64,000 nucleotides of DNA, from contig CM114271.1 in assembly GCA_050084515.1 (NCBI GenBank), forward strand, positions 34,410,001-34,474,000, given 5' to 3'. Of this stretch, positions 36,702-50,100 are shown piece after piece (the stretch's first letter is position 1; every line of letters begins with the position of its first letter). Below the pieces are notes generated by a model that had not been told where the DNA came from, did not search any database, and worked only from the letters and a program-made list of their open reading frames with translations. The position numbers were made by a program, and so were the translations under genes. Source of the DNA: Blasia pusilla (lineage: Eukaryota > Marchantiophyta > Marchantiopsida > Blasiales).

Positions 36702-39020
36702 TCAAACATTTCCTTGGGAGGATTTGAACCTGGCCAAGCCTCCCACCAGCTGGGAGCCAAGGATCTTACCCTTCCATAATACTTGAAGCTCCATGAAAAG
36801 CTCCAGGGTATTACAAAAGGGTGGATCAACAATATACTTCTCAGGGTTGGAACATACATATCTAAAGTTTGCAGAATTTTTCCAAAGTACTATTGATTCA
36901 ACCAAGAGATCCTCATAATCAAGTATTAGCCCCTCTAAAGAAATCCTAAGGATGGCATCCAAATGTTTTGTCATCAATCTATTACGACTTTTAGTCTTAA
37001 TATTGTTCAGAATAGAGAAAGCTCTCTGACAAATAGTTGTACTCACACATTGTACTCTAGCAATATTAGCAAACACGAGTAGGTGATAGAACTTAAATTT
37101 TAGAGATGGACTCCAACTTACCATACTCCACAAGTCTCAAAAGTTTCGGTCTTTCCACTCAGTTGTGGACATGAGCTTGAATGATTGAAATTCCTATTTT
37201 ACTGCTCCAGGATTTATAAGAGCACGCTGCAAATGACCCGTCAATGGTAGTGCCACTCCAAAATGTACACACAACTCATCTACCTCCTTACAACCCCAAC
37301 TATTCAACCCTACTTGCCTTGAAGGCATATGCAGAGGATTCAATACCCTCATTGCACCAATCCAATTATTATCTTTAAACCGGTCATGTAAACCTGCACA
37401 TACACTCTTTGAAAATTTCTTCTGAAAGGTTAAAGCACATTCGAAGTCCTTTCTCGTCCGATCTTTCACCATCTCTATACTATGGAACTTGCTACCCCTT
37501 ATCTCAGATTGCAAGCACTTCAGATATCCTCCAGGGAGACTAAAATCAGGCAAAATATGGTACCTTGTGTCTTCTGAGAGAGTAGAAGCATTTAAGTCAT
37601 AGGTTTCCATCACAAAATTCATTGTAATGGAAGAAATTTCATAATTCAATATGCTGCCAATAGTACTTACATCTACAAATTTGTATTGAAAAACTTTGCT
37701 CAAGTTTGCAAGAATTGACAAAAGATCAGCCAAAAAATACAATTGGTAGATCATTTGAAATGATCTCAACTTGTTGTATAAATTAGTCGCGTTACCATCA
37801 TCCTCGAAATGCAAAATATCTCAAAACACCTAGGAACAGATTCCAACGAATCACACAATGTAGTAACTGCTTGCCAACGTGACAACCAACGAATTTTATG
37901 ATATCTTTTCATAACCCTCTGGGAGTCATTGAGTTTCTCTTGCAATATTGCAAGAGCACACTTCCTCTTGGAAGATCTCCTAAAGTATCCAACTACATCA
38001 TTCAATATGGAGTCTATATTTGTTGATGTCTTCTTGCAAGTTGGTGTTTTGGCTGCTGTCAAAGCAGCCAAATTGGTCCTATGTGCTACACAATGCACAT
38101 AGAGCACAAAGGGGTTTACCTTTTGCTTCAGTTGAGAGGCTACACCATTCTGACTTCCTACCATAGTTGAGGCTCTGTTAGAGTCAAAAGCTACCATTTT
38201 TGTACTCTCAAGCCCAAAATCCTTCATCAACTCCAAAAGAGTACTAGTAATAGCATTAGAGCACTTCTCTGGACATTGCATCAATCCTATAAATGAACTC
38301 TCAACCTGGCCCTCTTCTAAGTATGTTACAAATACAACCAAGTGCCCTGTTACACAAATGTCCATGGATTCATCTATCATAATCCCGAAGAAAAGGAGAC
38401 TTTTGCACTTTACTAAGGGTCCTTCTGAGAAGAACTTGGCTGATGTAAAAGCACATATCAGCGCAGCTCTTCTCATCTTGGTACAACTCTTTGGTCTATG
38501 GTGCATTCACAGAACACAACAACTTACACAAATTAGGGAATTTCACAAAAGGAAAGGCTTCCCTTGAAATGAAATATGCAGACTTAAATAAAGTCAATAA
38601 AGCTACATCACAAGTTCGATTAGTAGTTGCGATGGCCTTGGCCATGGACCTGTTCCCTATGTTAGCAGCCCAAGAGAGCTTTATATGCTCCTTCGATTTT
38701 CCATGATCTGTGAAGGCCGAGACCTTACAGTTTATGGCACCATCCCTTGCAAATGAGCTCTTTCCCTTTCCCTGTTTGCAAACTTTGCATAAGATCCTAC
38801 CACTTTCTAAATGAAATTCTATCCAATCGAAGAGAGAGTTCCACATGTCCTTCCATGCATGTCGATTCTTATCAGTTCTGCTTGTATTGTTTGTATCTAC
38901 TTCCCGCCCATCTGATGAGCCTGACTTGCTTGAATCTTCTAAAAATACTTGACTACAATCTTTGTGCAACATCTCACTCATAGTTATCTCTCTCTTGGCC
39001 ATCTGAAGAAGATGTCTCAC
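36702..39020 (-). pseudogene. hAT-superfamily transposase relic (ZNF862-like, N-terminal zinc finger)
   Basis: Read right to left, the N-terminal piece (39020-38496) has WNSLFDWIEFHLESGRILCK, a CKVCK pair and DHGKSKEH, a TTF/BED-type zinc finger of the kind found in ZNF862-like hAT proteins. The middle (38506-37766) has FFGIMIDESMDICVTGHLV, with the DDE-region Asp, and YVHCVAHRTNLAAL and RWLSRWQAVTTL. The C-terminal piece (37133-36702) has CVSTTICQRAFSILNNIKTK and SRNRL, the hAT dimerisation signature. The domain order is complete, but the gene is split by frameshifts between frames and so is inactive. Terminal inverted repeats were not found. Confidence 0.88.
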
Positions 39021-39540
39021 CCTCCCCCCTTCCCCTCTCTACGTCAGGTCACAATCTAGAACCTAACCCTAAACTAGAACAGAATAGATACAACTTCAAT
39101 ACCCTAAACGAAAGAAAGAACATGCAACCAGGAGACAAAAGGTTGAAAGGAGATCGAGTTGCGGCCTAAACGTAACCCCTGCTTCTTTACAGTGATAATA
39201 ACTACAGCAAATGAACGGCCCTAAACTCTACTCATGCAAAAAGAACCTTTTATCGACTCATGCAAGAGCAAGAATCAACACGATGCAATCTCGGTTTTTG
39301 GTGGAAGAAAACACAGTAAAGAAAGCAATCGGCTAAAGATGTCGAACAGTCAAACTTGGTACAAAAGCAAGTGAGGCAAGGAAAACCAGCAAAAAATGGC
39401 GGCCTTGTAGGGAAATGATTCACCCAAACTACAGGGTTTAGAAGCCAAAACACTACAAGGAACTATAGCACAAGCCATAAACAAGAGACATTCCCAAGAT
39501 CCTACTGGCTCTGCAATGTAGACCCACGGTGGATTGAAAC

Positions 39541-39740
39541 TGTGATAGTCCGCTGGCAAGAAAAAAATGTGAGATGGGTAAAAACTGCTGGAGGCGAGAG
39601 TTGTGACAGTCTGCGGTCAAGAAAAAAATGTGAGGCGGGCAAGAAAATGATGTGAGGCAGGCGTAAATCTGCAACATGCGAGAGTCGCGAAAAGAAAAAA
39701 GGAGTCACGGGTGAGAAAAAAATGTGAGGCGAGCAGTGTC
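39541..39740. repeat. Subterminal motif repeats 5' of the hAT relic
   Basis: A motif like GGTCAAGAAAAAAATGTGAG(G)CGGGC occurs near 39553, 39617, 39638 and 39711, and some copies share the preceding GTGAYAGTCYGC. hAT elements often carry clustered subterminal transposase-binding repeats, and this cluster lies about 0.5 kb upstream of the transposase start. Confidence 0.55.
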
Positions 39741-41740
39741 AAGCACCATTGCCGCAAGCAAGGGTCGCAAGACTCAAATTGTCACAAAGACAAGCGAAAG
39801 GGCGCTGAGTCGAGAGTTTCTAGATCCAAAGTTCCCAAACTATCACAAACAAGAGAAAAAAGGTGCCAAAACGTGAGGAGTCGAGGGCCCAAGAGCTATG
39901 AGCGATGGAGCATGGACTGGTCGAGAGCCTAAACTAGACGAAAGTGAGAAGGCAAAGTGCGAGGCAGCAAGAGCTCACAGGAAGAGTGAGGCAAGAGCTG
40001 CAAGACTCGGGAGGCCTTGAGCGAATGTGGAAATTTGCAAATGAGGCCCCCCTGCCTTGCAGCCAGTTACCCCTCGATTCCCTAGATGCCCCAACAGCCC
40101 AACTGCCCCATTGAGCCCACTCCCCGACTCCCAACATTCAAGTGCCACACTACCACAGTGCCACTCCCCACCTCGACTCCAGACTCTTGACTTGCAGTTG
40201 CGTCTTGCCCTAAGGCCCCTAACAACAACCCTACTAGAGAGGGAGGAGATGTGTCCTCCCATCTAACGGTTGCGGTGTAAAGTTTGTTTTTTGGTATCCA
40301 AAAGCTACCGCGGGAACATTCCAACCCTATGAAAATTCTTACCAGGAAAAAGCCGACCAGTTCGTCTCGGGAACCACATATTTCCGACATGTCTCCGCCG
40401 TGAACAGGGAAATATGGACAATAAGAACAGATGCACATCCAATTTCCGAATGAGGCGGCAATGTTGTCGGAAACCCAGCCGCAGTCCCAATTTCGGGGTC
40501 AAAATTTATAGTTTTCAACCGGCTAGGTATACTCCTGGCCCCGGTTCTCTGCGCTCATTGTTGAGTCCCCCTTTATTGCCTTGCCCACCTTTGCCCTAGA
40601 TTCCACCATGAACCATAAAGTGTGGGCCCCACCTTTTGTAATCCATGTGCGTTGACATGTCCAAACTTATCCATCCTAGGAAGTGACTTGTTCATTTTCT
40701 TGCAATCATGTCCCTTACTGAGCATGTTCTTGGCTCATTCTTTCATAAAGCCTTTGAAAGAACGGCCTAATATGCCATGCCCTCATGAAGTAGATCAATA
40801 ATGGGGTCATTTGGCAAAAAAAACACACAAATTTTTTGCATTGATAGGAGTAGACTACTAATGACCATGAAATAAAATTGGACAATAAAGATTAGAAGAT
40901 TGGGTTATTTGTAGAAACCTTTGACATATATGACCTCCTCATTACATTTTTCTCCAATGTTCTTATTTGTTGAGTGTCATTTTCAAAAAATTATCATTAT
41001 CATTGATTGTTTATGTTGGCAAAAGTACGAGTGGAAAGAAGCATTGTGTAACATCGGCATGGATTAAGCCACAAAGTCCTAGGGCATAAAAGTCCAAAAC
41101 TACTAGAAGTAAGTTATAAGTTTAGTTCTTGTAAGTGGAAGAGCTATGCAACAAGATAAAATCTCCAAGATTCATCATGAAATCAAATGAAATTTCTTCT
41201 ATGTCACATATCTCCTCTAAGTATGGTACATACTTTACGATTCAATTAAATCTATATGATAATCAAAGAAAGGAGGGTCATATATTTTGTAAAAGTGGTT
41301 TTCGGGATAAGTGAAGCTACTTCCCATAAAGGTAAGCTTAGGTTATCTATTTTAGGGAAAAAAAACCTCCTTGCGAAAATTCCCCATTGTGCTTCAAAGA
41401 TGTAGTTTGATGTGATTCGATTTGATATATTTTATTCAATTTTCTATGGGGCATATATGTATCATAATTCTAAAATTCTTAATCCTTTTGATATTTGTAA
41501 TCATTTGTACAGGCATGAGTGGAAATAGAGGTGTTGGTGGAGGTTCTCTAATTTAGAGAAGAAATGTGGAGATTGAATGCAGAGGAGAAAATGGAAGAGG
41601 AGGACGAAGCAAAGCGAAGAACCAAAATGCTAGATCTGCGGTGAAGCGGAGGGAAACGAGGGAGAGGAAAGTCATTGAACCTTGGAAGTAGACTTGCACA
41701 TTCCTTTCTCTTGTCATTGATCGCCCTCCATATATACTTA
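39741..41740. other. No gene recognised
   Basis: 39.75-40.6 kb is GC-richer and may be the 5' part of the hAT element or captured DNA. Several short frames there match nothing. After 40.6 kb the sequence is AT-rich and featureless. Confidence 0.4.
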
Positions 41741-41742
41741 TG

Positions 41743-41772
41743 CTAGTGCATTGCACGAGCGCTTTAACTAGT
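41743..41772 (+). mobile_element. Helitron-like 3' terminus (plus orientation)
   Basis: A hairpin at 41743-41759 (CT.GTGC / GCAC.AG around ATT, one mismatch), a short spacer, then CTAG at 41768-41771 followed by T. This is the order at Helitron 3' ends. The element would extend left, but its 5' TC end was not located. Confidence 0.5.
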
Positions 41773-43440
41773 TAGTATATAATACATTAGGAGAGTCTTG
41801 TAATCTTATAAAGCATTCAAATCTCAAGAGAGCTTGGCTTATGTTCACAAAAGCCTTACATATGTTTGCGATCCTTTTTTATTATTGTAGAACATGACCT
41901 TCTAGTTTAAACCTTTCCTTTGGAATTGACGATAGATTTTCTCAAAGTTATTATGTTGAATATTTTCAAAAAAAATCTCAAATTCACTATCCAAAAATCA
42001 AATATATCTAACATAGAAATATTTATTGGAGTATTTCATTTTCTACATAAATCATCAAGAATGGAAAAAAAACTATTGGTATTCATTACACCTAGGTTAA
42101 TAACACATCCCTTTTCTGGTATCACATCTCTTTTGGTGAAATTATAGAATTAGCCTCTCTTCCTCTCTCTCTCCTCCTCCAATTCCCAAGCGCCTTACAT
42201 TGCCTCGCACATGGTTATCATGGTGTGATGAAGACAATCTAAAGTGAACATGTTGATAATTGTCTACATGTACTACCGCGAAGTGTTAGCACCCTTGCCA
42301 AACTCTATCACAATGGCATACCAGATGGCCTAATGATATGTCGATGGTTGGTCCACCCATATATCACATACACACTTGCCACACCCTCAGGTGAAGAACC
42401 TTCTTCACCTCTAACATCTTTGGATATCAGAGTGGCTCAACATAATGCGCATCCCAGATTTGGTCTCCCCTCGCTTCAAGATTGGAGACATTGCTACTTT
42501 GATGACCATCCTTGAACCTATCCCTAGAGCCACTACTTTTGCATCTTGCATTACGCTATGCAGCAGTGGAATTGTAGCTCATTGTAGACCACAAAGACAC
42601 TCATTATATTCATTCCAAATGCTACCACTAGTAATAAAATTGATGAAATTTGATGTATGATGTTAAGGAGGGAAAGAAGGATATATATAATTTAATTTTT
42701 TGCTGAATCATTCCCATTATCTATAATATTCTTTGTATGAACTCCTTCCATTTTGGGTTCCAAAATTTTCACATTTATCTAAGGTTTGATAAAAAAAATT
42801 GATAAAAAAAATTTAGGTTGGTATATCCACCAAAATTATTACTTATTTTCTTAAAAAAGATTTCCACTATTCGAGATAGTTCGTGAATATTTTCACCCAA
42901 AATTTCTAATCCATGTTATCTTCACCAAAAAAATTTATATTTAATCATTTATTTATAATATAATCTCCTATTTTATTCATAATATATTTTATTTATAATA
43001 TAATAAACTTAGATAATTTTGAAATATAATATCCCGACTTATTTATAAAATATATATTAATAAAATAAATACCATGTAATGTAGATTAAATTTTATTTTA
43101 GATCATTAACCATTGACTCTTAAAAAAGGTGTTAAGTATTATGACATCATTTGTCCTCTATTCGGCAATAACTTATTATAATCCCAATTCATCGTTGTTT
43201 TACTTATCGGAAAATCTACATTTTCGATCAACGCAATTACCATGAATTTTTTTTTAACGAATAAAACATTCAGAAATTTTGAATTAGGAAATAAATATTT
43301 TTTTTTGCATGATTAAAAATTGAAAATATTTTCCACTCTTCTTCACGAATAAAAACATTCAGAAAATTTGAATTAGCCCATAATTTTGTTCGAATGATTA
43401 AAAATAGAAAATACTTTCCACTCTTCAATTAAGAAAGGCG
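41773..43440. other. AT-rich DNA without a gene
   Basis: Low-complexity, with TATA-like runs around 42940-43080. Small frames at 42333-42660 have balanced composition but no recognisable content. Confidence 0.45.
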
Positions 43441-43880
43441 TAGAATATGTCCACATGTGGTTACCTATCACAACCTACTGCAGTAGGCGTGATCTTTATT
43501 CCGTCCGTAGCATCCATGATATATCCGTGGGAGAGACAGAGAATCCAAGCCCTCCAATTTCCTCGGTCACGATGCACTTAGCCGGCCTAAGTGCATCATC
43601 GGCGTGCTTAATTAAATACCTATCACGCAGCCGCACCGGACCACCGGTTTACTCCGTCCATTTCAGGTCCCACCATGACCGCTTCGCACGCCGATCATGT
43701 TTTAGTCGTTGGGCGTAGTTTGTCCCTAGCGGATGGTTTCTCTTTCGGGCCGACGCAGAAGGATGGAGTTGACGCGCTTTCCTTTCAAAATGGAAGGAAT
43801 GCGCGCTTTTTGTTGGAGACTAGTGAGTTAGATGGGCCTCCGAAGAGCATGTTCACAGAATTTAATAAATTCATTTTTTA
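43441..43880. other. GC-rich island with a perfect inverted repeat
   Basis: About 440 bp of much higher GC than either flank. Open + frames at 43455-43718 and 43675-43881 are unrecognised. A perfect inverted repeat at 43571-43597 has 11-bp arms GATGCACTTAG and CTAAGTGCATC around CCGGC. This could be a captured promoter or first exon inside a Helitron, since Helitron-like ends lie on both sides (41.77 and 44.21 kb). Confidence 0.45.
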
Positions 43881-44213
43881 ATTTTTTAAATATTATAATA
43901 AGTAAGCGAGATACCTCAGAACTTCATAAGGGTATGTTCACAGCATGTAAATAAAAAATTATTTTATTAATAAATACAAGAAAGTGAGATCCCGAAGATA
44001 AGAGAATGTTCGGAGAATATAAATGATGCGATAGAATACTCATAATTTTATGCTATTTGTATAGTGGGAGGGTTGGGATGGAAACGGGTAATAAAAGTAT
44101 TTTACTTGTAAGTTGTAACAATTGAGGGAGAAAAAAGGGAGAGAAATTTGTGGTATGGGTTTCTTCTCATGTGATATGAAATCTTTCCAATTTTTTCTCG
44201 ATCATTTCAAATA

Positions 44214-44250
44214 CTAGTTAGTACCCGTGAGAGACCGTGCAATGCACGGT
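44214..44250 (-). mobile_element. Helitron-like 3' terminus (minus orientation)
   Basis: CTAG at 44214-44217, then 16 bases further in a perfect hairpin at 44234-44250 with arms ACCGTGC and GCACGGT. On the minus strand this reads hairpin, spacer, CTAG, T. The neighbouring GTACCCGTG gives the familiar look of plant Helitron ends. Confidence 0.55.
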
Positions 44251-44689
44251 TCAATACATTTACGCGTTAATGTACACGTGTCGGGTTTAGGGCGTCATGT
44301 GTGAGATCATGAAAGTGTCGCCATGTCAAAATTACTGCTAAGATTATAGTATAGATTAAAGCCTGAAAATATTGTGGACACATATTCCGGACATTGACCG
44401 TGAAGAATCTTTGCTATCACCTTATTATTAAGGTGTCACTCATTCATTTTGAAGACCAATGAATGAGTGACTACTTGGATGTTTTCATAATTTTCAATTT
44501 TATGGACAAGTAGAACGAGGGGAAGTTTCTAAAAATCGCATTTTTTTAATTTTTAAGATTCATGATTTAAATAAAATATTCCAAATTACCTCATACTTTT
44601 TATTATATTTTATAATTTTTAATTTAAAATTATTTTTTAAAGCTTCATCCCAAGAAATGTGTTACAAAAAATACTTTCCAAGATTATTT

Positions 44690-44960
44690 TGGAGGGATAC
44701 TTAATCATATTTTGGGAAAAAAATGAAAACAAGATAATAAGATAGCGTTGGGAAGAATTTACTCTTCAAGAAACATTTTTTTAATTAGTTTTATTTTTCT
44801 AGTTTGATTGGGATAAATTTTGATCAAATGGGTGATTTTCTTTTATTCATTGAAAGGTGGGGATTGGAAAAGGAATAACTTATGTTTCCTCCAGTTAATA
44901 AAGGAATTTCTTTTTTTTTGGAAAGCCAAATTATACGCATTATTGAGGAAATCTATCGTG
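44690..44960. repeat. Diverged AT-rich dispersed repeat, copy 2
   Basis: Shares ordered motifs with 13490-13820, including TTATTCATTGAAAGGTGGGG followed by GGAATAACTTATGTT and a T run with GGAAA. Confidence 0.4.
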
Positions 44961-47107
44961 ATTCATTTTTTTCATCTTTTAGAATGTTAAACTCCAATAA
45001 CTTCACATCATTATCCTTCATGCATGAGTCGTATCATTTTCCATCATCTCACCTAATGCATCACTTGGTGAATTTTTAAATTAATTAATTTCAATAGTTT
45101 TTATTAGTGTTTCCTATGAGGTCACGGAATACAAACCTTTCAAGTGTGACTCTTTTTGTTAAGTGTCAAAATCTAGAGTGTACCTAATGAACTGCTAACA
45201 AAAACAAGAATATGATTAGTACCTTTATGTTGGTATTATTTAATGATCTAGTGGACCCTCTCTAGCTCTCTAGAGAGAGAATCCATCAAACTTCATCCCT
45301 CTAGTCTTCATATGCATCTCCCTCCTCTCGGAGGTACCCAACTTTCCCTTTTTAGAGGGATAGAAAATGATAAAGTAAGATTGATTTGTTCCTTGTTCCC
45401 TATCCCATCTCCTTGCCCTTTTGAAATTTATTCCCTCTTACTTCTATTGAAAATTTCTAATTTCTTTTATAAAATTGGAAGCCCTTTAATATTGAGGATT
45501 TATATATTTCTATTTCCCCCCCTTTCCAATTGAGATTTTTTGAGTAATCCTTACAAAACTCTTTTCCCCCCTCTTGAAAAGTAAACATTATCTCTTATTC
45601 AAGCATTCAATTGAAATAAAAAAACTTAGGTTTTCTTATTTTATATGAAACCCTCTCTTGTTGAAAATTTAAAACTCTCTTTTCCCTCTCTCACTTATAT
45701 AAAATCTTATCTCCTCTTACTGTTTATGTAAAATCATTCCTAGCTTGTTAAAAATGGAACACTTTCTCTCATCCGGATCCCCTCTCCTATTGAAAATAAA
45801 ACCCTTAGGATATTTTTTAAATCCCTCCTTTGTTGAGAATTTTATTTCCTTATTTCTACCCTTCATATACAAAAACAAAAACCTCTCAATGAATTTTTTA
45901 CGAAGCCTAAGGAAGGTGGCACAAGAAGTGAGTTCAATGTCTAATATGTGATGTAATAAAAAATCATAATTAGTAATTTAGTGATTAATAATTTGGTGCT
46001 ATGTATTATATATATCATAGGGATAGAGATAAAAAAAAAAAAAGGATGACAGAAACATCTGTAAGTATGAAATTGTGCCTATGAAAGAATATCATGGTTA
46101 GCTTCTTCTGATGAAATATCGAGTAAAATACTTCCCGTCATGGAAATATGATTTAAGAACTTTCCCCAATTGATATTTTTGCAAGCTCAAAGATTCAAGA
46201 ATTTCCATGGAGTATTTTTGGACACGTGTTGGAATTGTTAGGATTCCACATAAAATTGTCTCGTGTTTTCTTTCATTTTTTTTACTATGGTTAGTTCTAC
46301 AAATTATGGTGGAAAGTTTACCATGGCTACAAGTCTCAGTTAGTTTACTAGTTACCTCTTAAACCATTATTGTTAGTTTTGGTTATGTTAAATTGTGCAC
46401 ATGGTGTGCTGGCCTACCCATGTTGTGTTGGGTTGTTGTGTTGTCCTGCTCATAGTGTGCTAGCCTATTCCTGGTGTGCTGGTCCTTCCACCTTGCCTTA
46501 CCATGCAGTGGTCCCTTCTGATGGTCTCTTCTAAGAAACTATATAATTCCCTCTCTCTTTCCTACTTCTTTGATTCACTTCTACTTATGCCCTCTAAGGC
46601 TGTGTGCTTTGAGATTAGCTCCTACATACATGAACCTTTGTTGGTGCCTTGATCAACTAAGAAGGAATGTGCATTGGTGTGGAGAATGCTCCAAGAACCA
46701 ATTTAGCACATACTCCTGCATCTTGATTTCAACCACCTCTCTTCAGATCTTGTGTATTCTAATAAGGTGTTGCTTTGCCAGCTTCTCAATAGAAGTTTGA
46801 GACTAGTTTTGCATGCAATCCATTTCAGATATTTCAGGTTTGTAAGTGATTACCCTCATATACATGGTTCAGTGGAAGATCCTGTCGGGATCTTCTATCT
46901 TTATGTGCTTTAAAAGTTTTAAAAGTAAGATATGAGAGAAGTAGAATTCGGATTTCTATTAGGAATTCTACAATTTAACAATTAAGAAGGCTAACACAAA
47001 TAATGATAATAATAATCACCATGGATTTTTTGTGAATATTTATAACAAAGAAAATATAACCTTACACCCCCTTATTTGAAAAAATACAATTTATCCTTCT
47101 CTTCACA

Positions 47108-47110
<3 letters not shown>
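44961..47110. other. AT-rich DNA with CT-rich short motifs, no gene
   Basis: From about 45300 to 45900 a loose motif like CCCTCTCTTATTGAAAATT recurs many times. Reverse-complement versions recur at 48050-48390, suggesting related repeats in opposite orientation. A segment at 46420-46510 repeats GTGTGCTGGCCTA-like words. Confidence 0.4.

Positions 47111-47177
<67 letters not shown>
47111..47177. repeat. (TA)n microsatellite, about 33 units
   Basis: An uninterrupted TA dinucleotide run, capable of cruciform extrusion. The frame running over it (Tyr-Ile repeats) is an artefact. Confidence 0.97.
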
Positions 47178-47179
<2 letters not shown>

Positions 47180-50100
47180 TTTTCCTTATTTATTTAGGGG
47201 AAAATCCCTTCCCTTTTCTAATCCCCACAACTCTATTTATAAAATAAATCATTCCCTTGATTTTCAAAACATATTCTTGTCCTACCATAATCTTATCTTC
47301 AACCCCCACCCCCTTTCATCGGTGATCCAACTTGTTTTTCCAAATATGCTTTAATTTTCCTCCAAACCAAAATCAAATTAATTTTCCAGAAATTCAAATA
47401 ATCTTATTGCTAACTATAGGAAAACTAATAATTAGGATAAAGATTGAGAAAATCTAAAGGATGGTAGGAATTAGTTCCAAAAAAATTATAAATACCAAAA
47501 TGTATGCCCTTTTCTTTCCCTCTCCTTAGGTTAGTAGAGTAAACAGTAGAAACAAAAACTGAGAGAAAGGCTTCCCATGTGGCATGTGGAAAGAGCTTCA
47601 AAGGAAAAGGACTAAGGCCCTTAATAGTATGACTTATCCAAAACCCAAAATTCAATTTTATCCGTGGTCTCTCCCTAGCTTAGTAGAGGAGATATTGAAA
47701 AAAAGCTCCGCATGTGGTAGGTGGATAGCCTCCCAAGAAAAGAGTATTCACATTTAATAAAGGGAATTTCATACACTAGCAAGTTTGAATGCACTAAAGC
47801 AACTTCCACATTTGAAGAAGAAAACAAGGATTACATAATAATACCTTAAATTGATTAGTTTCCATTTCTAACACATAGTCACATGAAGAACTTATTTCGT
47901 TATATTATTAAAAAAATTTACAATTGCTCAAAAAGTATAAGGATGCACGCGAAAAGGAAATTCATTCTATGTCTATATCATTGTCTTAGTAAGTAAAGTT
48001 TTTTCTCATGAATGTGTCTTAGATTTTATATCATATATAAGAAGAGATATTTGATTTTTATTGAAGGAGGGGAATAGAGAAAGGAAAAATTGATGAAATA
48101 AGTGGAAAAGGAAAAGGATCAATTTCCAATAAAAAAGAACTCTCAAGCATTATTTTCAAAGATTCTATTTTTAAAAGTGGATGCGGGTGAGAGATAAGGT
48201 TGAATTTTTGGTAGGAGAAGGATAAAGAAAAAAGATACATTTTCAATAAGGGAGGGAAGCCAAGAATGGGATAAATTTCAACAAGGAATTGTTTTAAAAC
48301 AAATAGTTCCCAATAAAATAAGGTTGAATTTTCAATAGAGTAGGGGAAGAGATAAAAGAAGTAAATTTTTTTGAGAAAATGAATGAATGGATTTATTGTC
48401 TACATGAACCCCACAGGGCCATGGGACTTAGTTTTGCAAAATTAACATCAATTTGAGGAAAGAACCAGCAAAGCACCAACAATGGCTTAAGAGGTCCTAT
48501 GAGCCAAGTACGTTTCCCTAGTCTTTAGACACCAGTGTAAGAATTTAGCAATATGAGAGAGAGAGAGAGATACAAATTTTCAACAAGGGTTACTTAATAT
48601 TTTATTTTATTTTCCAATTTTGAATCATAGAGGGGAGGAAAGAAATTTTGAAGAATGGGTACCTTTTTTTAAAGTTCTTTCAAAGAGGAATTGAGAGAGC
48701 AAATACAAAACTAGTAGGGGTCTTTGCTTTATCTAGAGCGGTAAACATATATGGAGCATGTGTGCAACCTCGATGAGGGCCCATATTGCTTTACTCATTT
48801 TGAAGGAGAGAGGAACGAAGTGCATCTCTGTCCTTCCATCTTCATCTCTAGATTGTGATAAGGAAATAATGTAGAAAAGAAGGGAAGGGATGAGCGGATG
48901 AACAACATGAGGGTAGGCACATAAAACCTCTATTTCTTAGCAAGGATGGGTTTGAAAAGGGTAGATATTGAGAATGAGTTGGTTGGTATACGTAAATTAA
49001 GAAGATAGAGTGATCCTTTGTTTTGTCAAGGGGTCATGGGGGAGGAGCTCTTGTGATGGAGGGAAAGGAAAGTGATGGAATTTTGTCCCTCTTTGATTTG
49101 TTCAAGGGAGGGAGCAAGATGTTGAGATGTTCGTGCATCCTTCCACTCTCATTCTATCTAAGAGGGACATAGGAGAACAATATGTATGTTTGACATGTCC
49201 ATATAAAGGTATCTATCACTCGGAGGGAGGGAGATGCTATGGCACCAAACTAGTTCTCGTTATCACACACTAGATTCTAGAGAAATTTTGGACTTTAACT
49301 CTCCATTCTCCTATAGTATAGATAAAATCTTACTCTTTAGGACACTTTCATCATACAATATCTTGTAGATTAAGGAAATAGTATTCTCTTGTGGAGATGT
49401 TAGTTTATCTCATAGAACACTAGTGAAAAGATGGTACCATCATGCCATGGAGGTGTTTTCATTACCTTCCAAAATGATAATGAACTCTTTAAATTCTCAA
49501 GGGCCATTTTAAATAAATTTTCAGAGATCCTATTTGGTTAAAATGCCAAGTGTCAAGAGGAGAAGAATTTGAAAAATGAAAGGACACTCTTCAATAATAA
49601 TATCGCTTTCAGAATTCTTACTCCTTAAAGTGCTTCACAACATTTTTTGAAGTTCCTTGAAGTTTAGGGTTTTCAGCTCCTCTTGAAGAAAAAATATTAG
49701 AAAAAAAACTCTGAAATACTATAATGTAAGATGAAATGTAGCCCTAATACGAGATGAAATGTAGGAAGGAGAATCCGGGGCTAAATTCCTTCCACTATCA
49801 GCAACTCGTAATTAAACTCCATGGATGCAACAAACATAAAAGTCTAGTATAAGCATGTGAAGAAAAGGATTTGGCATTGTTGAAACTTGGAAGGCTCCCT
49901 TTAGGATGAATGAGTCTTGCCTCAAAGTAACTTATAATTGAAGGTCAAAGAGTTAGTTATAACAAGCATATGAGACACTGCTAAGGTTCATACACAATTT
50001 TAGATCAGAAATAATAGGGGATGGAAATGCTCTAACTGCATTAGTCCGTACTGGTGGGTTCTCAAAGGGGAGATTTAGGCTTGTCGGACTCCCATGTACG

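Noticed and set aside
47076-47354. Open frame across the (TA)n tract
   Set aside because: Most of it is a Tyr-Ile repeat translated from a dinucleotide microsatellite; no domain.
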